A stretch of DNA of 64,000 bases from Arthrobacter tumbae (lineage in GTDB: Bacteria; Actinomycetota; Actinomycetes; Actinomycetales; Micrococcaceae): assembly GCF_016907495.1 (NCBI RefSeq), contig NZ_JAFBCC010000001.1, positions 62,001 through 126,000 on the forward strand, read 5' to 3'. The notes under the pieces are model-generated. The model was not told the DNA's origin, did no database searches, and saw only the letters and a program-made list of their open reading frames with translations. A program made the position numbers and the translations under genes. Below, one piece after another: positions 42,358 through 51,716 of this stretch. Positions within the stretch are counted from its first letter, which is position 1. Every line of letters begins with the position of its first letter.

Positions 42358-43917
42358 TCAGGACTCCAGCTCCTCAAGCACTTCCTTGACTTCGTCGTTG
42401 GAGAACTTGCGCCACGGCGAAGCATCCGAGGTCTGCAGGGCCGCTTCCGGGCTGTCGCTCCGGTTCCACCACTTCGCTTCGAAGACATGACCGTCGAAGA
42501 GGATCCGATCACCCTTCTCGTAGGTCTTCTCCGCGTCCCAGCCGGGATAGGTACCTGCCGGAGCAGTCACAACGGGAACCGGCTTCTCCCCCGGCAACAC
42601 CGGACCGATCAGGGTCCACGGAGTCTCGGCAGCCTGCAGCACCGGATTGTCCGGCACGTCGCCCGAGGTCCAGTACTTCGCTGAATAGACTTTCCCGCGC
42701 CAGACGACGCGGTCATCGAGCACATATGTGGCTTCCTCCGACCAGATCGGGTAAGGACTGGTTTCAGGATCATCGACCACGGACTCGGGCGTGGGCTCAT
42801 CAGTAGTGGGGGCCGAGTTGAGAGTCGCTGCCCGTCCCTCGAATCCTGCGCCCAAGACGTCAGCGAACAGCGTGCCGTCCTGCTCGATGCCGCTGCAACT
42901 GTCTGACACGATCTTCGCGTCGCCGTAGTTGTCGCTGCAGGTGGCGTCTCGGTTGAGCGACCACATGGACATCCGCCCCACGCCCGTTTCCAGGGCGAAG
43001 GCATTGAATGCGGCACCTGCCTCAAGATCAAATACCTCTGCGGGGACATCGTTCTGACCAATCATGGGCGTCAGCCCGATCTTCCTCCACAGCGTCTGCG
43101 GACCGAGGCTGGTGCCTGCCCGGTCGTAGAGGATTCCTAGTTGGGCGTGGGTGGCCCGGGCAGCCGCGATCGACGCATCCAGCTGGGAAACCCCGGGCTC
43201 CCTGCTTCCGCCGTAATCCATGGTCATGACATTCACGCCTGCGAGATCCACGCCGCCGTCAAGCATGGCCGTCACCGCGTTGGTGCCCTGAACGGTCAGA
43301 CCGGACGGCGCCACAGGCAGGGTCAGCCAGACATTGAGCGTCTTGCCGTCCGCGCGCCGTTCCTCCTGCAAAGCGGCCAGGGCTTCTGCCCTGCGCGCCG
43401 CAGCCTCGGAATCGGCCAGGTCCTCGCCCTCGATGTCGAGGTCGATCGTGGTCAGGTTGTACCGCTCAACGACGGAGCGGTAGGCCCCGGTAAGCTGGTG
43501 GACGTCCGTACAGGTCCGGGCGAGCTCGTTGTTGATCAGACCGCCGAACGACACTGCAACCTCGCCACCGTCCTGGATCAGACGCGCAATTCGGCGATCG
43601 AGATCCAGCTCAGACTGCGCCTCGTCCAGCGAGTAGGCAGCGCCCCACGACGGCCGGCAGTCCTCGGCAGGATCAGCAACGATGAACGAGAGCACGACGC
43701 TCTTTCCCTGCTCCGAGGCGGGCTGCTCGAAAGGGTAGAAAGGCGTTGCTGTGGCGTCCACATACCCGGCGAACCACGACCCGCCATTGGCGGCAGCGCG
43801 CACATCCTCAAGACGGTTCCAACCCACAACAGTGGACGCTACCAGCGTGCCGATAATAGCGACCAGGACAGTGAGGCGCACAGGCGAAAGCCTGCGGCCT
43901 GGAAAACGTGTGGACAT
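42358..43917 (-). CDS. Family 18 glycoside hydrolase (chitinase-like) with two C-terminal chitin-binding modules
   Basis: A 519-residue exported protein. An N-terminal membrane/signal segment (about 16-40) precedes a GH18 catalytic domain (about 45-345). The catalytic region reads TTIDLDIEGED, with the D-x-D-x-E core present and the first Asp of the usual signature replaced. NVMTMDYGG is also typical. A Thr/Pro/Glu linker follows, then two CBM5/12-type modules (YPIWSEEATYVLDDRVVWRGKVYSAKYWTSGD and YPGWDAEKTYEKGDRILFDGHVFEAKWW, in pieces). It should act on chitin or a related wall polymer outside the cell. It is divergent from the glycosyltransferase. Confidence 0.88.
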   Translation of the reverse strand: MSTRFPGRRLSPVRLTVLVAIIGTLVASTVVGWNRLEDVRAAANGGSWFAGYVDATATPFYPFEQPASEQGKSVVLSFIVADPAEDCRPSWGAAYSLDEAQSELDLDRRIARLIQDGGEVAVSFGGLINNELARTCTDVHQLTGAYRSVVERYNLTTIDLDIEGEDLADSEAAARRAEALAALQEERRADGKTLNVWLTLPVAPSGLTVQGTNAVTAMLDGGVDLAGVNVMTMDYGGSREPGVSQLDASIAAARATHAQLGILYDRAGTSLGPQTLWRKIGLTPMIGQNDVPAEVFDLEAGAAFNAFALETGVGRMSMWSLNRDATCSDNYGDAKIVSDSCSGIEQDGTLFADVLGAGFEGRAATLNSAPTTDEPTPESVVDDPETSPYPIWSEEATYVLDDRVVWRGKVYSAKYWTSGDVPDNPVLQAAETPWTLIGPVLPGEKPVPVVTAPAGTYPGWDAEKTYEKGDRILFDGHVFEAKWWNRSDSPEAALQTSDASPWRKFSNDEVKEVLEELES

Positions 43918-44155
43918 GGGTCCCCCAGATACAAGACCGTTCGGACGGGAACGGTGAGCGTATCGTAACGGTGGAAGTCCACCGAATCAAAATGGTGTAC
44001 TGTTTCGTCCGTCACATCCCGCACGCCGATGCCGCTGGGCCGTCACCTCAGCCGGACCGGGATGAACACTGCTGACCGTCGGGCCCGTCACCTGCCGCAG
44101 CGACACTCACTGGGACGCTCCGCATGGGGGGTCCATCAGATTATTTGGGGGGCGG

Positions 44156-46480
44156 ATGAACCAGCAAGTCTCTGTGCCGGATTCGGCTGTCGGAACGTCT
44201 TCGTCGTCCGGCGCAGGATCGCGGCGGCGTCAGTGGGGAGCAGAGAAGCGGTCCGAACCGCTTTCGATCGTTCATCCGCGACCTTCGCGGCGAAAAGTCG
44301 CGCTCGGCCGATTGGCGATCGTGGTCACAATTCTCGGTTGGGTGGCCTACGTCGTATCGACGATCCTTCGGGAACTCGCGGAGAATCCCTCGGCAAGCTT
44401 CCGGTTCCAGCTCGAGGCGATTTTCTACCTCGTGGTGGTCACCTTCCTGACATTCTCCGCACTGATGTACCTGCTGGCCCGGCAGGGAGCGCTGTATCGA
44501 TTCCGGGACCACCGCCGTGTCCCGCGTGGTGAGCTCGATCGGCACTTCGCCCGCTACGACGAGAGCATCACCGTGCTGGTACCGTCCTATGCTGAAGAGC
44601 CCGAAGTGGTCCGCGCCACACTCTGGTCCGCCGCTCTGCAGGAGTTCCCCAACCTGCGGGTCACGCTTCTACTCGATGACCCGCCGCACCCGACAGATCC
44701 GAACGTTCTTGGTCGGCTTGAGGCCACACGCGCACTGGCTGCCGAGATCGAAGGCCGATTGCTCGAGCCCTCCATGCGCTTCACCAGCGCGTTGTCCGGG
44801 TACCGCGAACGCATGGCTTCCCACACACCGGCCGGCGACGAGCTGCCGCGCCTGATCGCCGAATACGAGGCCGCCGCGGTGTGGCTGGAAACGATGGCTG
44901 AGAACGAGACCGTCGAGGATCACGTTGACGAGTTCTTCGTTGACCTGGTGCTGATGGGTTTGGCGCGTGAGTTGCGCCTGACTGTCCTCGCGCTTACCGC
45001 CGCCCGGGCCCAGCACACTGCGCCGGATCCGGACCGGATGGTGGAGCTCTACGTGCGCCTGGCCCGTATCTTCACCGCTTCCATGAACACGTTCGAGCGC
45101 AAGCTCTACGCCTCCCTCTCCCACGAGGCGAACAAGGCGATGAACCTCAACGCCTATATCTCCCTCATGGGCGGGCGCTGGCACAAGGAGAAGGCAGCCA
45201 ACGGCGTTGTGCTTCGTCCTGCCACCGAACACCATGTCGATGACCTCGACATTCCAGACTCCACCTACGTGCTCACACTCGACGCCGATTCCCTCCTGCT
45301 GCGCGACTACTGCCTCCGCCTGGTCCACCTGCTGGAATCACCGGGCAATGAACGGGTTGCCGTCACGCAGACGCCGTATTCCTCCTTCCGTGGTGCCCCC
45401 ACGCGCATCGAGCGCGTAGCCGGCGCCACGACCGACATCCAGCACATCCTTCATCAGGGCATGACGTACTACGGCGCCACGTTCTGGGTGGGTGCCAACG
45501 CCGTTATCCGCAAGCGTGCCATCGAAGACATCGTCGAGGTGGAGAGCGTCGGCGGATTCGACATCAAGACCTACATCCAGGACCGGACAGTCATCGAAGA
45601 CACGGAGTCGAGCGTTGACCTTGGGACCCACGGGTGGACGCTGGTGAATTACCCCGAACGGCTGAGCTACAGTGCCACACCGCCGGACTTCGGTTCGCTT
45701 GTGGTGCAGCGGCGCCGATGGGCCAACGGCGGTCTGCTCATCGTTCCCAAGCTGTGGAATCAGATGCGGGAGCGCAGACACCGTCGTGAACGCATCCTTG
45801 CTCGCGAAGTCCTCCTGCGGGTCAACTACATGGCCTCCATCGCCTGGGCCAGTTTTGGTCTGCTGTTCCTGCTCGGCTACCCCTATGACAGCCGCCTCCT
45901 CAGTCCGCTGGTCTTCATCACTGCCCTCCCCTATTTCCTGGCAATGGGCAGCGACCTCCGGGACTGCGGGCACCGCTTCAGCGACATCTTCAGGATCTAC
46001 GGATTCAACATCGTGCTCCTGCCCGTGAACCTGGCCGGCGTCCTGAAGTCCATTCAACAGGCTTTCACCGGCGAGAAGATCCCCTTCGTCCGCACGCCCA
46101 AGGTCAAGGACCGGACGGCTGCGCCGGCACTCTACGTCGTCGTGCCGTTCCTGATCGTCGCCTACTCCCTCTTCACCGTCTGGCGGGACGTCGTCAGCGA
46201 GAACTGGGGCAACGCCGCCTTCGCGTTACTCAACGCATTCCTGGCGTTCTACGCCATCCGCGCGTACATCGGCCTGAAGAACTCTGCCGTAGACATGGTG
46301 CTGGGCGTGCTGAACTGGCTCCATGTCCCGCCGCGGGAGCCTCGACAGGAGCAGTCACCCGTCATCGACAAGGCACCCGAAGAGGCGGATTGGGAAGCAA
46401 TTCTCTACCACGGTGACCGACGGTTGAACCGCGACATGCGCCAGGGCAATGACCGCCGTCGTCGTATTTCTGTACGGTAG
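44156..46480 (+). CDS. Processive family 2 glycosyltransferase, cellulose-synthase-like
   Basis: A 774-residue membrane enzyme. Two N-terminal membrane helices (about 50-105) precede the GT-A domain, which holds SYAEEPEVV, LDDPPHP, the D-x-D at 376-378 (LTLDADSLLL), VIEDTESSVDLG and the Q-R-R-R-W at 518-522 that marks processive enzymes. Four or five more helices form the C-terminal channel. The last residues, QGNDRRRRISVR, look like the opening of a PilZ motif but no PilZ domain follows. GGGGGGCGG precedes the ATG. The next genes encode a STAS-like and a GGDEF-EAL protein, so a c-di-GMP-controlled exopolysaccharide is likely; the sugar is unknown. Confidence 0.9.
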   Translation: MNQQVSVPDSAVGTSSSSGAGSRRRQWGAEKRSEPLSIVHPRPSRRKVALGRLAIVVTILGWVAYVVSTILRELAENPSASFRFQLEAIFYLVVVTFLTFSALMYLLARQGALYRFRDHRRVPRGELDRHFARYDESITVLVPSYAEEPEVVRATLWSAALQEFPNLRVTLLLDDPPHPTDPNVLGRLEATRALAAEIEGRLLEPSMRFTSALSGYRERMASHTPAGDELPRLIAEYEAAAVWLETMAENETVEDHVDEFFVDLVLMGLARELRLTVLALTAARAQHTAPDPDRMVELYVRLARIFTASMNTFERKLYASLSHEANKAMNLNAYISLMGGRWHKEKAANGVVLRPATEHHVDDLDIPDSTYVLTLDADSLLLRDYCLRLVHLLESPGNERVAVTQTPYSSFRGAPTRIERVAGATTDIQHILHQGMTYYGATFWVGANAVIRKRAIEDIVEVESVGGFDIKTYIQDRTVIEDTESSVDLGTHGWTLVNYPERLSYSATPPDFGSLVVQRRRWANGGLLIVPKLWNQMRERRHRRERILAREVLLRVNYMASIAWASFGLLFLLGYPYDSRLLSPLVFITALPYFLAMGSDLRDCGHRFSDIFRIYGFNIVLLPVNLAGVLKSIQQAFTGEKIPFVRTPKVKDRTAAPALYVVVPFLIVAYSLFTVWRDVVSENWGNAAFALLNAFLAFYAIRAYIGLKNSAVDMVLGVLNWLHVPPREPRQEQSPVIDKAPEEADWEAILYHGDRRLNRDMRQGNDRRRRISVR

Positions 46481-46540
46481 TTTCAAGAACCGGATGCAGC
46501 GCCACACCCCGGCGCTCCAGCAAGGAAAGCGACGCTCGGC

Positions 46541-46924
46541 ATGAATGCACTCTGGCTGGTACCCAGCGAAGGATCGGACACAACGGCACCGGTATCCGTC
46601 ATCCGTCTGGTCCTGCCGCAAGGCGAGCACATCACGGAGGAGATAGCGGATACTTTTGCGCAGCGTGCCCGTACGGAGGCCAGCGGCGTCCTGACACCGA
46701 TCCTGCTTGACATCACCGGAGTCGCGTCGATCAGTCGCGAGGCGCGTGCCGTTCTCAGCCGCTCCCGCTCGGCATCGGCCATCGCGGTGGTGGGAGCGAG
46801 CGCGGTGGACAGGGTGCTCGCGAATTTCCTCCTTGGAGGCGAGCCACCGCCGTGTCCCACCCGCTACTTCGGTGACGAAGATAGGGCCGTCGCCTGGCTG
46901 CTGGAACCTGCAGATGACCGCTGA
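46541..46924 (+). CDS. Small STAS-like domain protein
   Basis: A 127-residue soluble protein: alternating beta/alpha pattern with ILLDITGVASISREARAVLSRSRSASAIAVVGASAVDRVLANFLLGGE. This is the pattern of STAS-like/SpoIIAA-type domains (DUF7793-like) seen beside GGDEF genes in Arthrobacter relatives. It overlaps the next gene by 11 bases and lies 60 bases after the glycosyltransferase, so it is probably part of the same operon. It may be a protein-interaction switch. Confidence in the fold is moderate. Confidence 0.6.
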   Translation: MNALWLVPSEGSDTTAPVSVIRLVLPQGEHITEEIADTFAQRARTEASGVLTPILLDITGVASISREARAVLSRSRSASAIAVVGASAVDRVLANFLLGGEPPPCPTRYFGDEDRAVAWLLEPADDR

Positions 46925-48467
46925 CGGCGGGGATCCCCGCCTGGCGATGCTGGTCGACGGCATCGTGAAGTTGTCCCGGGGAGACCTCAGCAGCAGGATG
47001 ACGCCCTCACCGGTGCGCGATGATGTCGACGCCGTCATCACCGGCGTCAACCTCCTGGCTGAAGAACTCGAACTGGTGTATAGGCAGTTCGAAAAACGCG
47101 TGGAGAACCGCACGGCCATGCTTCACCAGGCTCATCTGGACATGAAGCGGATGGCGATGACCGACGCGCTGACCGGGCTGTCCAACCGAGTGGACCTCGT
47201 CGAGAAAATCGAGCAGTCCCTCTCCGGACAACAGGATGGCAATCCTCCGCCGGCGCTGCTGCTTCTCGACCTCGATTCATTCAAGAATGTCAACGACCGC
47301 TTCGGGCACGACGCCGGCGACGACGTCCTGCGCGAAGTTGCGGAGCGCCTTCGTGGAGTTGTCAGGGCGACCGACACCGTGGCTCGCCTGGGCGGCGACG
47401 AATTCGCTATCCTGGTCACCCAATCAACCATGGAGATCGCCCTCGGTGTAGCCAACCGCGCCTTGGAAGTGCTCGCGAAAAGCATCGACGTGGACGAGTT
47501 CAGCGTGCATCCACGCGCCAGCATAGGTTTGCGCCTCGCTACCGCTGACCACACCGCCGAATCCCTGCTGTATGAAGCCGACACGGCAATGTACGCGGCG
47601 AAGAACGAGGGTCGCAGCATCATCAAGACCTTCGAACCGGTCATGCTCTACGACCGGCAGCTCCGCACGCTGATGGCCTCGGAACTGCGCGACGCCATCG
47701 GGACGGACCAGCTGTGCGTGCACTATCAACCGATCGTGAACCTGCGCGACGGGTCGGTCAACGGGGTGGAAGTTCTGGTGCGCTGGAACCACCCAACCCG
47801 CGGTCTGATTCCTCCGGACTCGTTCATTCCGCTTGCGGAAGAGATCGGTGCCATTTCCGAACTCGACCGGTGGGTCATGGCCACGGCCCTTCAGCAGTAT
47901 GCGATCTGGCGGGCGGCGCTGCTGGTACCCGAGGATTTCCAGGTGCGCGTCAATATCTCGGCGATCGAGCTGCGCCAGCTCGATATGGTGGATTTTGTCC
48001 GCGGACTGCTCAAACGCATGTCTGTACCCCCGCCCTCACTTGTCATCGAGATCACCGAATCCGCATTGGTCAGCGGCGGCGAGGTGGAAACATACTCGCT
48101 GCTGAGCCTCAAGCAGCTTGGCGTGTGCATTGAGATCGACGATTTCGGCACGGGTTACTCGTCGATCAGCTACCTGCGCAATCTACCGGTCGACATGGTG
48201 AAGGTGGACCGCTCCATCCTTCGCGAACCCGCAACGGGATCATGGCAGCCCGAGTTTGTGGCAGCTGTCTTCCAGCTCATCCGGGCGGCCGGCCTCGGAG
48301 CAGTGTTCGAGGGCATCGAGACCCACGAACAGGCTGATTTCCTGCGCTCCCTCGGCGAGATCAGCGGGCAGGGCTACTACTTCAGCAGGCCGCTTCCCGA
48401 GCCCGGGATCACGGAGCTGCTGCGCTCAGGCAAGGCGCTCCCGCTCGGTCCGGCGATGCAGAGCTGA
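46914..48467 (+). CDS. GGDEF-EAL bifunctional cyclic-di-GMP protein
   Basis: A 517-residue soluble protein. The N-terminus (about 1-55) resembles HAMP but no membrane helix is present. The GGDEF domain has an intact RLGGDEFAIL (160-164) and an I-site RATD five residues before it, so product inhibition is likely. The EAL domain reads EVLVRW from Glu286 (a common functional variant), with EITESAL, DDFGTGYSS, VKVDRSI and EGIET all present. It could both make and degrade c-di-GMP. The upstream glycosyltransferase is the natural target. A strong terminator follows. Confidence 0.93.
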   Translation: MTADGGDPRLAMLVDGIVKLSRGDLSSRMTPSPVRDDVDAVITGVNLLAEELELVYRQFEKRVENRTAMLHQAHLDMKRMAMTDALTGLSNRVDLVEKIEQSLSGQQDGNPPPALLLLDLDSFKNVNDRFGHDAGDDVLREVAERLRGVVRATDTVARLGGDEFAILVTQSTMEIALGVANRALEVLAKSIDVDEFSVHPRASIGLRLATADHTAESLLYEADTAMYAAKNEGRSIIKTFEPVMLYDRQLRTLMASELRDAIGTDQLCVHYQPIVNLRDGSVNGVEVLVRWNHPTRGLIPPDSFIPLAEEIGAISELDRWVMATALQQYAIWRAALLVPEDFQVRVNISAIELRQLDMVDFVRGLLKRMSVPPPSLVIEITESALVSGGEVETYSLLSLKQLGVCIEIDDFGTGYSSISYLRNLPVDMVKVDRSILREPATGSWQPEFVAAVFQLIRAAGLGAVFEGIETHEQADFLRSLGEISGQGYYFSRPLPEPGITELLRSGKALPLGPAMQS

Positions 48468-48477
48468 AAAATGCATG

Positions 48478-48509
48478 AGGCCCGGCCTTCCTGATCGGAA
48501 GCCGGGCCT
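48478..48509. terminator. Bidirectional terminator between the GGDEF-EAL gene and ilvE
   Basis: AGGCCCGGC (48478-48486) pairs with GCCGGGCCT (48501-48509), followed inward by TTCC/GGAA. It separates two convergent genes. Confidence 0.75.
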
Positions 48510-48527
48510 GATGCTGTTCAGAAGCCG

Positions 48528-49634
48528 CTACACGAGGCGGGTCATCCAGCCGTGCGGATCCTCGACCTTGCCTGTCTGGATGCCCAGGAGTTGTTCACGG
48601 ATACTCATGGTGACCTCGCCCGCCGAGGGATTCGGCGCGCTGATGACCTCCTCGCCGTCCTTCAGCTCGCCGATCGGTGTGATGACTGCTGCGGTGCCGC
48701 AGGCGAACACCTCCGCGATATCGCCGTTGCCCACGCCGTCGCGCCACTCATCAAGGGTGATGGTGCGCTCCTGCACCTGAAGGCCGCGGTCCTTTGCCAG
48801 CTGGATGATCGATGAACGGGTAATACCCTCAAGGATGGTCCCGCTCAATGCCGGCGTGACCAGAGTGCCGTCCTTGAAGACGAAGAAGACGTTCATGCCA
48901 CCGAGTTCCTCGACGGCATTGTCGTTGAACTGGTCAAGGAAGAGCACCTGCTTGCAGCCGTGCGCCTCTGCCTCCAGCTGCGCTGCGAGCGAGGCCGCGT
49001 AGTTGCCTCCACATTTGGCGGCGCCCGTACCGCCACGTCCTGCGCGCGCGTAATTCCGGGAGACCCAGATCGACACCGGGGCCAGTTCCCCACCGAAGTA
49101 GTTGGCCGCAGGCGAGGCGATCACCCGGTAGGAAACCTCACGGGCGGGACGCACACCGAGGAACGCTTCGGTGGCGATCATGAACGGGCGCAGGTAGAGG
49201 CTCTCACCGTCGCGGGTAGGCACCCACTCCTGGTCAGCGGCAACGAGCTGGCGCAGGGACTCCAGGAATATCTCTTCGGGCAACTGCGGAAGTGCAAGCC
49301 GCGCAGCGGAACGATTGAGCCGCGCCGCATTTGCCTCCGGCCGGAAGGTCCAGATGGAACCGTCAGCGTGACGGTACGCCTTCATGCCTTCGAAGATCTC
49401 CTGCCCGTAATGCAGCACGGCAGCTGCCGGATCCATGGCGATGGGCCCATACGCTTCCAGGCGCGCGTCCGACCATCCGCCGACACCCTCCGTATCAACA
49501 GCGAAATCCACCACCGCAGTGTGGTCGGTGAAGTGGTTGCCGAACCCGGGGTTGGCGAGAATAGCCTCCCGGTCCGCCTCCGACCTCGGGCTGGCCGACG
49601 GGTACTGGGCGAATTCCAGCTGCGTAGCTGTCAT
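48528..49634 (-). CDS. ilvE: Branched-chain amino acid aminotransferase
   Basis: A 368-residue class IV PLP aminotransferase for the last step of leucine, isoleucine and valine synthesis. FEGMKAYRHADGSIWTFRPEANAARLNRSA, the PLP Lys in AAKCGGNYAASL and the phosphate-loop region ALSGTILEGITRSSI and GTAAVITPIG are typical of the larger actinobacterial form. GGAGG precedes the ATG. It lies downstream of leuB on the same strand, separated by 117 bases that hold an AT-rich spacer and an ATCCCG hairpin. Confidence 0.95.
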   Translation of the reverse strand: MTATQLEFAQYPSASPRSEADREAILANPGFGNHFTDHTAVVDFAVDTEGVGGWSDARLEAYGPIAMDPAAAVLHYGQEIFEGMKAYRHADGSIWTFRPEANAARLNRSAARLALPQLPEEIFLESLRQLVAADQEWVPTRDGESLYLRPFMIATEAFLGVRPAREVSYRVIASPAANYFGGELAPVSIWVSRNYARAGRGGTGAAKCGGNYAASLAAQLEAEAHGCKQVLFLDQFNDNAVEELGGMNVFFVFKDGTLVTPALSGTILEGITRSSIIQLAKDRGLQVQERTITLDEWRDGVGNGDIAEVFACGTAAVITPIGELKDGEEVISAPNPSAGEVTMSIREQLLGIQTGKVEDPHGWMTRLV

Positions 49635-49751
49635 GGTTCCTCCACGGTTACCTGCCCTCCGTATGCGCTACGAAAGACACAATCGTGCCTGGCGGTGATC
49701 CCGAACGGGATACGCACTCACGATCACTTGAGTTAATGGTTCCTAACCAGC

Positions 49752-50807
49752 TTAGGACACTGCGGCGGCAATCGCATCGCCAATTTCAGCGGTGGTGCGT
49801 GGCGCGCCTGACCGGGTGGCGACGTCGTTCTCCACCGCCGCCTCGATCCGCTCCGCCTGCTCACTGAAACCGAGGTGGCGCAGCAGCAGGGCTGCCGAAA
49901 GGATCGCTGCAGTCGGGTCAGCCTTCTGCTGTCCCGCGATGTCCGGGGCGGAACCATGCACCGGCTCGAACATCGAAGGCGCCGTGCGGTCCATGTTGAT
50001 GTTGCCGGAGGCAGCCAGGCCGATACCCCCGGTGACGGCGGCGGCGAGGTCCGTGATGATGTCGCCGAAGAGGTTGTCGGTCACGATGACATCGAAACGC
50101 GAGGGATCCGTCACCAGGAAGATCATGGCCGCATCGACGTGCAGGTAGTCGTGGGTAACCTGCGGGAACTCGACTGCCACGGCCTCGACGGTGCGCTTCC
50201 ACAGATGGCCCGCGTGCACCAGCACGTTGTGCTTGTGTACCAGGGTGAGGTGCTTCCGCGGTCGCTCGCTCGCCCTGCGGAAAGCGTCGCGGACCACGCG
50301 TTCAACGCCGTGCGCGGTGTTCACGGAAACCTCAGTGGCTATTTCATGGGGTGTGCCCGTGCGCAGGGCTCCACCGTTGCCCACATACGGTCCTTCGGTT
50401 CCCTCCCGCACCACCACGAAGTCGATCTCGCCGGGATCGGCAAGCGGGCTCGGTACGCCGGGGTAGAGGCGTGAGGGACGGAGGTTGACATAGTGGTCAA
50501 GGCTGAAACGGAGTTTGAGCAGCATTTCGCGCTCGATGAGCCCCGAAGGGATGCGGGTATCTCCCGGGGCGGCACCGACGGCACCGAAGAGGATGGCGTC
50601 GTGGGTGCGCAAACGGTCCAGCACCTCCTCCGAGAGTGTCTCCCCCGTGGTCAGCCAGTGCTCGGCACCGAGCTTGTAATCCGTCAGGGTCAGTTCCGCG
50701 TCCGCGGCAGCTGTTGCTGCGCGCAGCACCTTGACCGCCTCGGTAATGACCTCCGGTCCGATGCCGTCACCGGGGATCACTGCCACATTGATGCTGGATG
50801 AAGTCAT
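49752..50807 (-). CDS. leuB: 3-isopropylmalate dehydrogenase
   Basis: A 351-residue enzyme of the short actinobacterial type (with tartrate dehydrogenase-like features). [21 protein letters not shown] opens the protein; [69 protein letters not shown] and [13 protein letters not shown] are family signatures. It seems leaderless: TAGGCT (50814-50819), six bases, ATG. The operator at 50849 lies just before its -35 region and matches that of leuC. Confidence 0.95.
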   Translation of the reverse strand: MTSSSINVAVIPGDGIGPEVITEAVKVLRAATAAADAELTLTDYKLGAEHWLTTGETLSEEVLDRLRTHDAILFGAVGAAPGDTRIPSGLIEREMLLKLRFSLDHYVNLRPSRLYPGVPSPLADPGEIDFVVVREGTEGPYVGNGGALRTGTPHEIATEVSVNTAHGVERVVRDAFRRASERPRKHLTLVHKHNVLVHAGHLWKRTVEAVAVEFPQVTHDYLHVDAAMIFLVTDPSRFDVIVTDNLFGDIITDLAAAVTGGIGLAASGNINMDRTAPSMFEPVHGSAPDIAGQQKADPTAAILSAALLLRHLGFSEQAERIEAAVENDVATRSGAPRTTAEIGDAIAAAVS

Positions 50808-50848
50808 GGGATCAGCCTAGGCAACCATCCCGCATCACGGACAATCGA

Positions 50849-50865
50849 GTCCCGGATAGTGAGAC
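50849..50865. promoter_or_regulatory. Leucine-regulon operator upstream of leuB
   Basis: GTCCCGGATAGTGAGAC matches the leuC operator at 30966 in 14 of 17 positions, including all of the right arm TGAGAC followed by GG. It lies 42 bases upstream of the leuB start, next to TTGTCC at the expected -35 position. Confidence 0.62.
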
Positions 50866-50925
50866 GGTGATACTGGGCTGTCACCGTACAGCCATTCCGC
50901 AGCCCCCGCCGCGGACAATAGGACA

Positions 50926-51663
50926 ATGAACACAGATTCCGGTCCTGCGGGCGATTTCACGTGGGAAGGCTATAACTGGCTCAAGCGTTCGTGGACCGGC
51001 GGTCCGCACTACAACGGCAGTTTCGATCCGGCCAATGTCAGTGAGCCGGACGCGAACGGGCGGGTCAGCCTTGCCCTCACCAATCCGTCAGGTAATGCAC
51101 CCGTAGCGGCGGAGTTCCAGTCCACCCGTCGCGGCTTTGGCTACGGCACATACAGCGCTGGAGTCGAGCGGAACCTGCAGACGTTACAGAAGGAAGTGGT
51201 GTGGGGATGCATGTTCACTTATGACCCCGATGCTGCTCCCGGCCACAACGAGATCGATGTCTGCGAAGCGTCCGCGTGGGGCGGGTCGCGTCCGGTCCGG
51301 CAGGGGCATGGTTATTGGTTCGACGCGACCAAGCCGGCCGGAATCGGCAGCACTGTTGTCAATTTCGACGTCACGCCGGACCCCGTACTCACTCACCGGC
51401 TGGTCTGGGAGCCCGGCAGGCTGACCTATGAGACGTTCGCCGGCGAGGGATACTCCGGCACCCTGCTCAAACGCACCGTCCTGGAGGGTGCCACCGTTCC
51501 CGTTCCGGCACGCGAGGCGGTCCACTTCAACCTGTGGGTCACCGGCGGCGGGGGTGGGTACCCGAACCAGGTCCGGCCGGAGCAGGTGACACTCCGCGAC
51601 TTCTCCTTCACGCCCCGGACAACCGAACCGATGCTGCCGGCTCCTACGACGCGCGTCCGGTAA
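50926..51663 (+). CDS. Family 16-like glycoside hydrolase or laminin-G-like beta-sandwich protein
   Basis: A 245-residue protein with a concanavalin-like layout. The sequence NEIDVCEAS fits the GH16 E-x-D-x-x-E catalytic pattern. FGYGTYSAGVE, TYDPDAAPGHNEID and VHFNLWVTGGGGGYPN are consistent with that fold. There is no signal peptide, which is unusual for a glucanase, so it may be intracellular or use another export path. It precedes the histidine kinase gene by about 50 bases and has its own likely promoter. Confidence 0.7.
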   Translation: MNTDSGPAGDFTWEGYNWLKRSWTGGPHYNGSFDPANVSEPDANGRVSLALTNPSGNAPVAAEFQSTRRGFGYGTYSAGVERNLQTLQKEVVWGCMFTYDPDAAPGHNEIDVCEASAWGGSRPVRQGHGYWFDATKPAGIGSTVVNFDVTPDPVLTHRLVWEPGRLTYETFAGEGYSGTLLKRTVLEGATVPVPAREAVHFNLWVTGGGGGYPNQVRPEQVTLRDFSFTPRTTEPMLPAPTTRVR

Positions 51664-51716
51664 CTCCACCCCTGGGGCGATGTCCGCTGCCGTTGCCCAC
51701 CCTAGAGTTGGACATT

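Noticed and set aside
49685..49745. tRNA-like 3' half between leuB and ilvE (minus strand, GAGTGCGTATCCC followed by GTTCGGGATCACC)
   Set aside because: It resembles a T-arm and acceptor end but differs from the GGTTCGAATCCC consensus at several invariant positions and has no matching 5' half. I treat it as spacer with an ATCCCG hairpin.
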